The notes below the pieces were generated by a model. That model ran no database searches. It was not told the origin of the DNA and worked only from the letters and a program-made list of their open reading frames with translations. Made by a program: the position numbers and the translations under genes. From Embleya sp040605455 (GTDB lineage: Bacteria > Actinomycetota > Actinomycetes > Streptomycetales > Streptomycetaceae): a DNA stretch of 41,346 bases. The stretch covers positions 1 through 41,346 of the forward strand of contig NZ_JBEXCV010000074.1 of NCBI RefSeq assembly GCF_040605455.1. The letters are read 5' to 3'. Of the stretch, positions 33,454 through 41,346 are shown piece after piece; position 1 is the stretch's first letter, and the number at the start of each line of letters is the position of its first letter.

Positions 33454-33840
33454 ATGCCGATCCGCCTCGACCACACCATCGTCCTCGCCACCGACAAGCT
33501 GCGGTCCGCGACGTTCCTCGCGGACATCCTGGGACTGCCCGTAGGCGCGCCGTACGGCCCCTTCCCGCCGATCGGCACCGCGAACGGGGTGACCCTCGAC
33601 TTCATGGACGGCCCGGCCGGGCAAGTGCGGCCGCACCACTACGCGTTCCGGGTCGAGGAGGACGAGTTCGACGTGATCCTCGATCGGCTGCACACCGCCG
33701 GAGTGACGATCTTCGCGGACCCCGGCCGCCGGGTCGCGGGCCGCGTGAACAACTGGGACGGCGGCCGGGGCATGTTCTTCGCCGATCCCGACGGGCACAA
33801 CATGGAGGTCATCACCCGGTCCTACGGCAGCGGTTCGTGA
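33454..33840 (+). CDS. VOC superfamily protein (glyoxalase/dioxygenase fold)
   Basis: A 128-residue single-domain protein of two beta-alpha-beta-beta-beta modules. Seen: IRLDHTIVLATDKLRSATFLADILGLPVG at the start, PHHYAFRVEEDEFDVILDRLHTAGV at mid-protein, and GRGMFFADPDGHNMEVITRSYG at the end. His and Glu in DHT, HHY and MEV are candidate metal ligands. The substrate is unknown; relatives include glyoxalase, fosfomycin or bleomycin resistance proteins. GGAG lies 7-8 nt before the ATG. Confidence 0.88.
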   Translation: MPIRLDHTIVLATDKLRSATFLADILGLPVGAPYGPFPPIGTANGVTLDFMDGPAGQVRPHHYAFRVEEDEFDVILDRLHTAGVTIFADPGRRVAGRVNNWDGGRGMFFADPDGHNMEVITRSYGSGS

Positions 33841-33912
33841 CGATCCGTCGAGCGACCGTCGGGTGGGTGCTGGGGCCGACGACCGTGGCCGGTCGCCGTC
33901 CGCAGGCCGGAC

Positions 33913-35343
33913 TCAACCCTGCCCGGTGAACGCCCGGTGCAACCGCTCGACGCCCTCGATCAGCCGCTCCGGGCCCTCGGCGTAGGCGTATCCGACGCGC
34001 AGGTACGGAGCCGGCGGCTCTGCGGTGAAGTACGCCGGGCCCGGCGTCACCGCGACACCGGCGCGCAGCGCGGCCGAGGTCAGCGCCGCGACGTCCTGCC
34101 CGTCGGGCAGCCGCAGCCAGAAGTGGTAGCCGCCGTACGGCAGTCGGTCCGGGAGCAGTTCCGGCAACAGCCGCTCCAGCGCGCCGGCCAGCACTCGGCG
34201 GCGATCGCGTAGCCCCGCGCTCAGCGTGCGCAGGTGCTGCGGCCAGGCCGGCGCGCCGACCAGTTGCAGGGCGGTTTCCTGGAGGGGGCGCGGGACGAAG
34301 AAGCTGTCCACCGTCTGGACGGCGCGCAGCCGCTCGAAGGCCGGCCCGTGTGCGGTGAGCGCGGCGACGCGCAGGCTGGGCGAGGTGGTCTTGGTCAGCG
34401 AACGGATGTGCACCACCACACCGTTCGGATCGTCGGCGGCCAGCGGCGCGGGCGGCGCCGGCGCGTCCGCGTGCACGAGGCGGCGGGAGAAGTCGTCCTC
34501 GATCACGAACGCGCCCGCCTGGTGCGCGATCCGCAGCACCTCGGCGCGCCGAGCGACGGAGAGCACCGTGCCGGTCGGGTTCTGGAACACCGGCTGGCAT
34601 ACGAACGCCCGGGCCCGGGTGGCCGCGAACGCGTCGGCGAGCAGATCGGTACGCACCCCGTCGCCATCCATCGGCACCGGCACCGGACGCAGCCCGGCGG
34701 CCTGCGCGACGGCCAGTACGCCGGGGTAGGTCGGCGATTCGACCAGCACCGACGATCCCGGTGCGACCAGCGAACGCAGCGCCGTGGTCAGCGCGTTCTG
34801 GCCGCCGGCGGTGATCAGTACATCGGACGTGGAGACCGTGCCGCCGATGTCGCGGGCGAACCACGCGCGCAACTCCGGCAGGCCCTCCAGCGGCGGGCGC
34901 TCCCACGCGCCGGGACGGCGGCCGGCGCGGGAGAGCGCGGCGGCGAGCGCGCGTTCGGGTTGCAGGGACGCGTGCAGGTAGCCGCTGTTGAGGTCGACCA
35001 CCTCGGGCGGGGCCACCGCGAGTGCGGACAACACGCCGGTCGCGTCCGGGCTGCGCCGGGGCGGCAGGCCGGGTTCGGCGCTGAGCGCGACCTCCTGCCA
35101 CGAGGTGTCGCCGGTCGGCGCCACCGGGCGGCTCGGCGCGGCTCGGTAGACACCGGCCCCGGGGCGGGAGACCACGAGCCCCTCGGCGGCCAGCGTGGCG
35201 ATTGCGCGGGACACCGTCACCGGGCTGACCCGATGCCGGTCCACGAGTGAGCGACTGGACGGCAGCTTCTCGCCATGTGAGTAGCGGTTCAGCTCCTGGC
35301 GCAGGATGGCGACAAGATCGACGGGACCGCTACTGTTGTTCAT
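33913..35343 (-). CDS. MocR-type regulator: GntR helix-turn-helix fused to a PLP aminotransferase-like domain
   Basis: A 476-residue regulator. Residues 12-70 are a GntR winged helix (GEKLPSSRSLVDRHRVSPVTVSRAIATLAAEGLVVSRPGAGVY). Residues about 115-470 are a fold-type I aminotransferase with PLEGLPELRAWFARD, TAGGQNALTTALRSL, QPVFQNPTGTV, IEDDFSRRLV and the lysine in RSLTKTTSPSLRVA that should hold PLP. MocR proteins usually sense PLP or amines and act on a divergent gene; here that is the EamA transporter at 35372. The start at 35343 is supported by the family N-terminus, with no ribosome site, suggesting a leaderless message. Confidence 0.92.
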   Translation of the reverse strand: MNNSSGPVDLVAILRQELNRYSHGEKLPSSRSLVDRHRVSPVTVSRAIATLAAEGLVVSRPGAGVYRAAPSRPVAPTGDTSWQEVALSAEPGLPPRRSPDATGVLSALAVAPPEVVDLNSGYLHASLQPERALAAALSRAGRRPGAWERPPLEGLPELRAWFARDIGGTVSTSDVLITAGGQNALTTALRSLVAPGSSVLVESPTYPGVLAVAQAAGLRPVPVPMDGDGVRTDLLADAFAATRARAFVCQPVFQNPTGTVLSVARRAEVLRIAHQAGAFVIEDDFSRRLVHADAPAPPAPLAADDPNGVVVHIRSLTKTTSPSLRVAALTAHGPAFERLRAVQTVDSFFVPRPLQETALQLVGAPAWPQHLRTLSAGLRDRRRVLAGALERLLPELLPDRLPYGGYHFWLRLPDGQDVAALTSAALRAGVAVTPGPAYFTAEPPAPYLRVGYAYAEGPERLIEGVERLHRAFTGQG

Positions 35344-35383
35344 GACAGTACAAGATAGCGCTATTCGCCCAATGTCGATAGCG
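35331..35383. promoter_or_regulatory. Divergent MocR-EamA control region with dyads and direct repeats
   Basis: TACTGT-N8-ACAGTA (35331-35350) spans the MocR start; ATAGCGCTAT (35355-35364) is a perfect palindrome; GATAGCG recurs at 35354 and 35377, 23 bp apart. MocR proteins are known to bind direct repeats about two turns apart, so the pair is a plausible site. The area is clearly less GC-rich than its surroundings. Confidence 0.65.
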
Positions 35384-36250
35384 GTCGGTGGCACCGCGCT
35401 CGCCGCGCTCGCGATCATGACCTTCTCGCTCACCTTCCCGGCGACCGTGTGGGCCCTGGACGGGTTCGGCCCCTGGACGGTCACCGGGCTGCGCGGGCTG
35501 CTCGCGGCGCTGTTCGCCGGGGCGGGACTGCTGGCGGCGCGGGCACCGCTGCCCGCGCGGGCGGACCGGCTCGGGCTGGCCGTGATCGCGGTGGGCTGCG
35601 TGCTCGGCTTTCCGCTGCTGACCACACTCGCTCTCCAGACCTCCTCGACGGCGCACTCGGCGGTGGTGATCGGTCTGTTGCCCCTGGCCACCACGGTCTG
35701 CTCGGTGCTGCGCACCGGTGAACGGCCGAGTCGGTCCTTCTGGACGGCGGCGGTCGGGGGCGCGGTGGTGGTGTTCGCGTTCGCCGTGCAACAGAGCAGC
35801 GGCGGGGTCGGCCTCGCGGACGTGTACCTGTTCGGCGCACTGGTGTTGTGTGCGGCCGGCTACGCCGAAGGCGGCCGACTGGCCCGGCACATGCCCGGAT
35901 GGCAGGTGATCGCCTGGGGCGTGGTGCTCGCGGCGCCGGCCACCGCGCTGATCTCGGTACTGGGACTGGCCACCGAGGCGGTCCACCTCGACACCCGGGG
36001 CGTGGGTGGACTGCTCTACCTGGCGGCGGTCTCGCAGTTCCTCGGCTTCGTCCTGTGGTACCGGGGGATGGCCGCGATCGGCGTACCGGCGGCCAGCCAA
36101 CTGCAACTCGGCCAACCGCTGCTGACCTTGATCTGGGCGGTGCTGATCCTGGGCGAGACATTGTCGCCCGCGATGCCGATCGCCGCACTCGGCGTGCTCG
36201 GCTGCATCGTGCTCACCCAGCGGACCAGGTCGACTCCCGACCGGGCCTGA
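35372..36250 (+). CDS. EamA/DMT superfamily transporter
   Basis: A 292-residue permease with about ten hydrophobic spans arranged as two EamA repeats. Seen: MTFSLTFPATVWALDGFGPWTVTGLRGLLAALFAG in repeat 1 and GLLYLAAVSQFLGFVLWYRGMAAIGVPAASQLQLGQPLLTLIWAVLILGE in repeat 2, the usual end of each. Such proteins export metabolites or amino acids. ATG 35372 is chosen since the bases between it and the alternative ATG 35342 are AT-rich and carry repeats; neither has a ribosome site. Control by the divergent MocR regulator is expected. Confidence 0.88.
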   Translation: MSIAVGGTALAALAIMTFSLTFPATVWALDGFGPWTVTGLRGLLAALFAGAGLLAARAPLPARADRLGLAVIAVGCVLGFPLLTTLALQTSSTAHSAVVIGLLPLATTVCSVLRTGERPSRSFWTAAVGGAVVVFAFAVQQSSGGVGLADVYLFGALVLCAAGYAEGGRLARHMPGWQVIAWGVVLAAPATALISVLGLATEAVHLDTRGVGGLLYLAAVSQFLGFVLWYRGMAAIGVPAASQLQLGQPLLTLIWAVLILGETLSPAMPIAALGVLGCIVLTQRTRSTPDRA

Positions 36251-36310
36251 CCCGAGTCGACGCGAATCCGGGTCGACGCGGGGCGGCTTCGGCGGAACCC
36301 CGAAAGGAGC

Positions 36311-36342
36311 GGGCGCCGGTCGATCCGGGCGCCGGTCGATCC
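36311..36342. repeat. Perfect 16-nt tandem duplication
   Basis: GGGCGCCGGTCGATCC occurs twice back to back, 36311-36326 and 36327-36342, in the gap between the convergent EamA and MerR genes. Confidence 0.85.
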
Positions 36343-36402
36343 GGACTCCATGCCTGCGCGCTGACCACTCCACTCCACCCGGGTACGCACGCCGGCCGGG
36401 CC

Positions 36403-36423
36403 CCGGCCGTCCCGGGCGGCCGG
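36403..36423 (-). terminator. Hairpin terminator after the MerR gene
   Basis: CCGGCCG and CGGCCGG flank a 7-nt loop, 2 nt beyond the stop of the minus-strand MerR gene. It could also stop the convergent EamA transcript. Confidence 0.55.
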
Positions 36424-36425
36424 GG

Positions 36426-36803
36426 TCAGGCCACCGGGCGGATGCGGTCCACGCCGGCTCGGCGCAGCGCCGCCGCCAGGTTGTTCCGGGCCTCGGTCTG
36501 AGCGGCGATCCGGGCGTCCAGGACGGCCAACCGGTCCAGGGCGATCCGGACGGCCGAGGCGGACGGGGTTCGCGCGGCGACATCGACGCCCGCGTCCAGG
36601 CACGGGAGGAAGGCGCGCACGTCGTCCAGGGTGAGCCCGACGCCGAGCAGGTCGCGGATCGAGCGGACCCGGGCCACAACACCCTCGTCGTAGACCCGAT
36701 AGCCGTTCGCCGACCGGGCCGATTCGATCAGCCCCGCCTGCTCGTAGTGGCGCAGCGCACGCGGCGTCGCACCGGTCGCCTTCGCCAGTTCACCGATTCG
36801 CAT
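36426..36803 (-). CDS. MerR family transcriptional regulator (second copy)
   Basis: A 125-residue protein with the HTH MRIGELAKATGATPRALRHYEQAGLI, GYRVYDEGVVARVRSIRDLLGVGLTLDDVRAFLPCLD, and a C-terminal coiled helix (LDRLAVLDARIAAQTEARNNLAAAL). It resembles the MerR at 26215 in the DNA-binding half (RIGEL, GYR, LPCL) but not in the tail, so the two are distant paralogues. Cys in LPCLD is shared. ATG 36803 is picked because the family begins MRIGEL; a GGGGGTG stretch precedes it. The neighbouring SDR at 37139 is in the same direction, 335 nt upstream. Confidence 0.9.
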   Translation of the reverse strand: MRIGELAKATGATPRALRHYEQAGLIESARSANGYRVYDEGVVARVRSIRDLLGVGLTLDDVRAFLPCLDAGVDVAARTPSASAVRIALDRLAVLDARIAAQTEARNNLAAALRRAGVDRIRPVA

Positions 36804-37138
36804 CCGGACACCCCCGATCCCCAGCACCGCCATCCCCACCACTCCTATCACGAGTACGCGGCCCGTCCGGGGCCCACATCGCGCCCGGGTCCGGAGCCGC
36901 CCCGGCGGCCGTCGCCGGATCCGGGCGGGCGGCCGTCAACATCGCCGAGACGACACAGGGCGTGTCCCTCGATCCCCCGCCGAGCCACGACGCCCGGCAC
37001 ATCGCATCCGCCCCACGCCTCCTCGCCGCTCGCCGCACCGGCGAACCTCCGAACGGAACCACCATGCGGGTGCTTCGACGGCAGGCCGCGCCCCGGCACC
37101 GGACGCTGCGGCGACCGACGCGGGGTCGCCGAGACGAC
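36804..37138. other. Intergenic region, 335 nt
   Basis: It lies between the SDR remnant and the MerR gene, both on the minus strand. I see no gene, no clear dyad of the MerR kind and no terminator. The segment near 36840-36860 is less GC-rich and may hold the MerR promoter. Confidence 0.4.
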
Positions 37139-37902
37139 CTACGACACGACCGCGCCGCCGTCGACCGGGAGGACCACACCGGTGACGAAGGAGGCGTTCG
37201 GTGCGGTGAGCGTCGTGATCGCCCAGGCGACCTCCTCGGGAGCGCCGATCCGGCCCATCGGCGTGTGCGCGAGTTGCCAGACGCGGATGGCGGCGCGCTG
37301 TTCCGGGGGCAGGCCCTGGTGGTCGGCGATCGGCGTGGTGATCGCGCCGGGGGCGACCGCGACGACCCGGACCCCGCGCGGGGCGAGCTCGACGGCCCAA
37401 CTGCGGGTGAGCAGTTCGAGGGCGGTCTTGGTCGCCGCGTAGAGCGAGTTGCCCGGCCAGGCGCGCTGCCCGACGGAGGTGGTGATGTTGACGATCACCC
37501 CGCCGGCGGCCTCCAGGAGCGGTAGTGCGGACTGGTGAGCAGCACCGGGGCGATCAGGTTGGTGGCGAGCAGCGGGTCGATCGTCTTCCTGGTGTAGGTA
37601 CCGAGGTTGCCGGTGCCGACGATGCCCGCGTTGTTGACGAGGACGTCGAGCCGGCCGTGTGTGTCGGTGACGGTGCGGACGATGTGTTCGGCCGCGCCGT
37701 GGGCGGTGATGTCGGCGGTGAGCGGGGTGATCCGGTCGTGGCCGGCTGCGGTCTCGGCGAGCGGTTCGGCGCGGCGTCCGACGGCGATCACGTGCGCGCC
37801 CTCGGCGGCGAAGGCGTGCGCGGCGGCCCGGCCGATGCCGGTGCCCGCACCGGTGATCAGGACGACGCGGGGCGCGCGGGAGTCGGTGTCATCGAGGTTC
37901 AT
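37139..37902 (-). pseudogene. Short-chain dehydrogenase/reductase broken by a frameshift
   Basis: The first frame (from ATG 37902) has the cofactor motif LITGAGTGIGRAAAHAFA, VNNAGIVG and NLIAPVLLT. Near 37526-37531 the frame shifts: a missing base gives HYRSWRPPAG and a stop, while the other frame continues ALPLLEAAGGVIVNITTSVG, YAATKTALELL with the catalytic Tyr and Lys, VAPGAITTP, and the end TGVVLPVDGG. A single inserted base would give one intact protein of about 254 residues. As written the cofactor half is separated from the catalytic half. Confidence 0.85.
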
Positions 37903-38138
37903 GCCGCGATCGTTCAACCCTGCCGCCAAGGGCAGGGTCAAGCGTTCGTGTGCGAGTTCGGGTGGGCCGGGCGGGGTGGTGTCCGTGCGCGCGGTGCGGG
38001 CTCGAATGCTCGGGCCCGGGGGCCGGGGCCTGGTGCTTGGAGTCCGGCCTCGGACTGCCTCGAACACGGATGCGGTCCGAGGCACGTACGCTTGCGGATT
38101 GATTCCCTGGCTCTTCCATTTGTAGGCGGAGGCCGTAC

Positions 38139-39191
38139 ATGTCCCAACCTGCTCCACGTTCGCGGCCCCGACCCCGGATCGCGATCTTCGGTGCCGGCAG
38201 CGTCGGCTGCCAGCTCGGCGGTCGGCTCGCCGCGTTCGCCGACATCACCCTGATCGGCCGCCCGGCCGTCCTGGACGCGCTCGCGGACGGGTTGACCGTC
38301 ACCGGCGCGGGTCGTCCCGCGACGGTGGTCGAGTCGGAGCGGCTGACCCTGGCCGAGACGCCGGACGCGGTGGCCGGAGCCGACTTCGTGCTGGTCACCG
38401 TCAAGTCCGCGGCCACCGCCGAGGCCGGCCGGCAGCTGGCCGGTCGACTCAGCCCGGCCGCGATCGTGGTCAGCCTGCAAAACGGGGTGCGCAACCCGGC
38501 CGTACTGCGGGCCGCGCTGCCCGGGCATACGGTGCTGGCCGGCATGGTCCCGTACAACGTGCTGCGGACCGAGCCTGCGGTATTCCATCAGGGCACGTCG
38601 GGCGTGCTGATGATCGACGCCAACCCGCGGGCGATCCCGCTCGTGGACGTGCTGGCCGAGGCCGGCATCTCGGTGCAGGTCCGCGAGGACATGCCCGAGG
38701 TGCAGCACGCGAAGCTGCTGATGAACCTGAACAACGCGATCAACGCGCTGTCCGGCCTGCCGCTGCGCGATCAGCTCGGGCAGCGCGACTACCGCGCGTG
38801 CCTGGCGCTGTGCCAGGGCGAGGCGCTCACCGCGTTCCGGGCCGACGGCATCCGGCCGGCCAAGCTCGGTCCGAGCTCCGCCGCGCGCAACCGGCAACTG
38901 CTCGCACTGCCCGATCCGCTGTTTCGTCGGTTGGCCGGTTCCGCGCTGCGGATCGACGCGAAGGCCCGCTCCTCGATGTGGGAGGACCTGCAACGGGGTC
39001 GGCGTACCGAGGTCGACAGCGTGCAGGGCGAGATACTCGCGATCGCCGAACGCAACGGGCTGACCGCGCCGGCGAACGAGCGCCTGATCGAACTGATCCG
39101 CGACGCGGAGGCCGCGCCGGTCGGGCAGGCGCGGCAGTGGAGCGGGCCGGATCTGCTGGCCGAACTCACCACGGCGGTCGCGGGCACCTGA
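38139..39191 (+). CDS. Ketopantoate reductase-like enzyme (PanE/ApbA family)
   Basis: A 350-residue NADP-dependent reductase. The Rossmann motif is IFGAGSVGCQLGGRL at about residues 15-29. LVTVKSAAT holds the conserved first-domain Lys, and SLQNGVRN follows. HAKLLMNLNNAINAL at about 190-204 contains the catalytic-lysine block (Lys192), and SSMWEDLQRGRRTEVDSVQGE closes the family set. The reaction is likely reduction of 2-dehydropantoate or another 2-oxo acid; the pantothenate role is not proven because such paralogues are frequent. GGAGG is about 8 nt before the ATG. There is no operon partner. Confidence 0.9.
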   Translation: MSQPAPRSRPRPRIAIFGAGSVGCQLGGRLAAFADITLIGRPAVLDALADGLTVTGAGRPATVVESERLTLAETPDAVAGADFVLVTVKSAATAEAGRQLAGRLSPAAIVVSLQNGVRNPAVLRAALPGHTVLAGMVPYNVLRTEPAVFHQGTSGVLMIDANPRAIPLVDVLAEAGISVQVREDMPEVQHAKLLMNLNNAINALSGLPLRDQLGQRDYRACLALCQGEALTAFRADGIRPAKLGPSSAARNRQLLALPDPLFRRLAGSALRIDAKARSSMWEDLQRGRRTEVDSVQGEILAIAERNGLTAPANERLIELIRDAEAAPVGQARQWSGPDLLAELTTAVAGT

Positions 39192-39266
39192 CCGGCGTGC
39201 CCGCCTCGGCGGGCCGGCGTAACCCCCGGTGCCGGGCGGGCGGAGCCGGAACCGGCGATGCGACCC

Positions 39267-39355
39267 GGCGGACCGGTGGACCCGGCCCACGGATTGAGCC
39301 GGCCGACCGGTGGAGCCGGCCACGAGTTGAGGCGGCCGCCGGTGGGCCCGCCCGG
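39267..39355. repeat. Degenerate 33-34 nt tandem repeat, about 2.6 units
   Basis: Units begin at 39267, 39301 and 39334, each with a GACCGGTGGA-like core; the last is partial. The array fills the gap between the convergent reductase and LysR genes. Confidence 0.6.
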
Positions 39356-39382
39356 CGCGGCGGACGGCGGCCCGACCGCGCG

Positions 39383-40354
39383 TCACCAGGTGCGGGCCGC
39401 GCGGACCAGGTGATCGTGGACCAGCGTCAGATGAGGGTGGTCCGCCGTGCCCGCGCGGCGAACCAGGTAGCCGGTGTTGATCGGCGGGTCGTCGGGGATG
39501 AGCAGCGGTACGAGTGCGCCGGACGCGAGTTCGGCCGCGCACAGATAACGCGGCAACACGGTCAGGCCCGCGCCGGCGACCACCGCGGTCAGCACGCCGC
39601 GCAGATCCGGGACGGTGATGGCGGCACGTTCGGTGAGCCGGGTGCCGAACACGTGTCGCCAGTAGCGACGGGCGATCGGCAGGTCCTCCGCATAGCTGAC
39701 CAGCGGTACGCCGCGCAGCGCTGCCGGCCCCTCGGCGGCCACCCGGTCCGGGCCGATCCGCTCGGCCCACCGGGGCGCCGCGACCAGCACGAATTCCTCG
39801 TCCATCAGCGGGACGGCGGCCAGCGTGCGCCCGCGCGGCCGGGTCGTCGCCAGGACCAGGTCGTGCCGGCCCGCGCGCAGCCCGTCGAGCAGGTCGTCGG
39901 TGAGCCCGGGGGTGATCCGCAGCAGTACCCCGCGCTCGATCAGCGGCGCGAGCGCGGGAAGCGCACGCAGACACAGGATCTCGGCGGGACCGGCCAGGTG
40001 CACCGGCTCCGCCGGGGTGCCCGCGCCGAACCGATCCCGATCGGTCACCTCGGCCAGCGCGTCCAGCGGCTCGGCGACCCGGATCGCCAGGTCGTCCGCG
40101 ATCGGTGTGGCAGCCACGCCCCGGGGCAACCGTTCGAAGAGCGCCCGGCCCAGTCGGCGTTCGAGCGCGCGGATCTGGGTGGTGACCGTGGGCTGGGACA
40201 GGCCGAGCACGCGGGCGGCGCCGGTGAAGGAGCCGGCGCGATGCACCGCCAGGAACGTGCGCAGCAGGGTCAGATCCAGGGGTCCGCGCATGGTCGGGTC
40301 CGGTATCGATGCCGATCCGGGGACCCGTGACCCATCGGAATCTTCATGGCTCAT
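39383..40354 (-). CDS. LysR family transcriptional regulator
   Basis: A 323-residue regulator. The winged helix is LRTFLAVHRAGSFTGAARVLGLSQPTVTTQIRALERRLGRALFER at about residues 31-75, followed by a two-lobed effector domain (GVLLRITPGLTDDLLDGLRAGRHDLVLAT, and PDLRGVLTAVVAGAGLTVLPRY). The start is unsure: ATG 40354 gives about 25 extra residues before the HTH, ATG 40291 fewer, and neither has a clear ribosome site. It is divergent from the DJ-1 gene at 40572, the classic LysR layout, so that gene is its likely target. Confidence 0.9.
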   Translation of the reverse strand: MSHEDSDGSRVPGSASIPDPTMRGPLDLTLLRTFLAVHRAGSFTGAARVLGLSQPTVTTQIRALERRLGRALFERLPRGVAATPIADDLAIRVAEPLDALAEVTDRDRFGAGTPAEPVHLAGPAEILCLRALPALAPLIERGVLLRITPGLTDDLLDGLRAGRHDLVLATTRPRGRTLAAVPLMDEEFVLVAAPRWAERIGPDRVAAEGPAALRGVPLVSYAEDLPIARRYWRHVFGTRLTERAAITVPDLRGVLTAVVAGAGLTVLPRYLCAAELASGALVPLLIPDDPPINTGYLVRRAGTADHPHLTLVHDHLVRAARTW

Positions 40355-40571
40355 GGTGGAGAGCCTATTTGGATACCGATGGGTGGGCGATCTACGTTCG
40401 AGTCCGACGGCGCGATGACCGGCCGCGACGACCGGCGGGGACGATCCATCGACCGCGACCGGCCGACCCCGCACGATCCGCCCGCGACGTCCGACGAATC
40501 CATCGGTCCGACGAAGCGATCAGATGGCGCCGGAGCGCACCCGCTTCCGGTGCCGAATGGAGAGATGACCC

Positions 40572-41267
40572 ATGGCGAAGATCCTGTTCGTGCTCAGCGG
40601 CTCCGACTACTGGACGCTGGCCGACGGCACCCGGCACCCGACCGGCTTCTGGGCCGAGGAGGCCGCCGCCCCGTTCGAGGCGTTCACCGTGGCAGGCCAC
40701 GAGATCGTGGTCGCCACACCCGGCGGCGTGGCGCCGACCGTCGACCAGGCGAGCCTGGCGCCGGAGGTGAACGGCGGCCCGGACGGGGTGGCCGCGGTCG
40801 CCTCCGCGCTGGAGCGGTTCACCGCGCTGCGCGCGCCGATCGACCTGGCCGATGTCGACCTGGCCGACTACGACGCGGTCTTCTACCCCGGTGGTCACGC
40901 GCCGATGGAGGACCTCGCGGTGAACGCGACCTCGGGCGCGCTGCTCGGCGCGGCGCTCGATTCGGGCAAGCCGCTTGGCGTGGTCTGCCACGGGCCGGCC
41001 GCGCTGCTCGCCACCGAGCGCCCGGACGGCACTTCGCCGTTCGCCGGCTACCGATTGACCGCGTTCACCAACGCCGAGGAGGCCCAGGCCGGCTTCGCGG
41101 ACAAGGCCGTATGGCTGGTCCAGGACCGTCTGGTCGCCCTTGGCGCCGACTTCCGGGAGGGCGCTCCGTGGGCGCCCAACGTGGTCGTCGACCGCAACCT
41201 CTACACCGGCCAGAACCCGGCCTCGTCCGCCCCGCTGGCTGCGGAACTGGTCAAGGTCCTGAACTGA
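40572..41267 (+). CDS. DJ-1/PfpI family protein (Hsp31-like, class I glutamine amidotransferase fold)
   Basis: A 231-residue protein. The nucleophile elbow GVVCHGPAALL gives Cys139, followed by the His of the elbow; HPTGFWAEE near residue 20-30 holds the Glu that pairs with it in Hsp31-type proteins; PGGHAPMEDLA is the family block before it. The C-terminal GAPWAPNVVVDRNLYTGQNPASS is typical of the Hsp31/YhbO-like branch, with glyoxalase III or protein deglycase activity proposed for relatives. GGAGAG is 7-12 nt before the ATG. Divergent from LysR, so induction by a reactive carbonyl would make sense, but that is inference. Confidence 0.92.
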   Translation: MAKILFVLSGSDYWTLADGTRHPTGFWAEEAAAPFEAFTVAGHEIVVATPGGVAPTVDQASLAPEVNGGPDGVAAVASALERFTALRAPIDLADVDLADYDAVFYPGGHAPMEDLAVNATSGALLGAALDSGKPLGVVCHGPAALLATERPDGTSPFAGYRLTAFTNAEEAQAGFADKAVWLVQDRLVALGADFREGAPWAPNVVVDRNLYTGQNPASSAPLAAELVKVLN

Positions 41268-41346
41268 CGGGACGGCAACCGGGCGACCTGCCGACCTGCG
41301 GATCGGGTGGCCCGCCGCCCGCCGCCGCTCGACGACGTCGGCGGCG

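Noticed and set aside
31970..33544. 524-codon open frame on the plus strand over the DHA2 transporter
   Set aside because: The minus strand encodes membrane spans with family motifs; the plus frame is Gln/Arg/Glu-rich shadow sequence.
38056..38084. Dyad TGCCTCG/CGAGGCA before the ketopantoate reductase-like gene
   Set aside because: Short arms with a 15-nt spacer are expected often by chance at this base composition and no regulator adjoins it.
1..41346. CRISPR array, insertion sequence, integrase or phage attachment site
   Set aside because: No regularly spaced identical repeats with unique spacers, no transposase or recombinase motifs and no duplicated tRNA end were found.

Overview
The window is very GC-rich with a strong G/C third-codon bias, many GTG starts, twin-arginine and lipobox export signals, a BTAD-type (SARP/AfsR-like) regulator, MocR and MerR regulators and no operon of housekeeping genes. 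Together these point to the accessory part of a large filamentous-actinomycete chromosome (Streptomycetales-like). I see no tRNA, rRNA, insertion sequence, CRISPR array or integrase.

Layout. 1-4108: a sugar-scavenging group, with a GH3 beta-glucosidase (cut by the window edge) divergent from a TetR regulator across a perfect operator-like palindrome, followed by a GH78 alpha-L-rhamnosidase. 4492-5394: an alpha/beta hydrolase. 5751-13485: the centrepiece, a branched-chain-amino-acid-type (HAAT/Liv) ABC transporter compressed into three proteins: a lipoprotein binding protein, a complete MFS permease fused to the LivF ATPase, and a LivH-LivM-LivG triple fusion. It is followed after 3 nt by an HSL-type esterase; a secreted CocE/NonD hydrolase lies 378 nt downstream. 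16176-19517: a large BTAD/NB-ARC-like regulator. 19823-21958: an unknown protein and an alpha/beta hydrolase. 22017-28781: small enzymes (a GlcG-like protein, a cupin, two SDRs, a GNAT), a LysE exporter, a hisS remnant, and a MerR/MFS pair with a clear shared operator. 28951-33840: a Tat-exported metallophosphoesterase with a LamG-like domain, a GNAT, a DHA2 MFS and a VOC protein. 33913-36803: a MocR/EamA divergent pair and a second MerR. 37139-41267: an SDR, a ketopantoate-reductase-like enzyme, and a LysR divergent from a DJ-1/PfpI protein.

How it may work together. The most interesting unit is the transporter operon. The binding protein would capture a solute, LivH-LivM-LivG plus the LivF domain would import it, and the MFS half tethered to LivF could move a second solute or the product. 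The esterase and the CocE-type enzyme suggest an ester- or amide-containing substrate, but the substrate is not visible in the sequence.

Quality note. Four genes (cupin, hisS fragment, DHA2 MFS, SDR at 37139-37902) are each broken by a single small frameshift. This means either real decay in a drifting accessory region or residual indel errors; the reading frames should be confirmed before any of them is called dead. Several intergenic gaps carry short degenerate tandem repeats with unrelated units.
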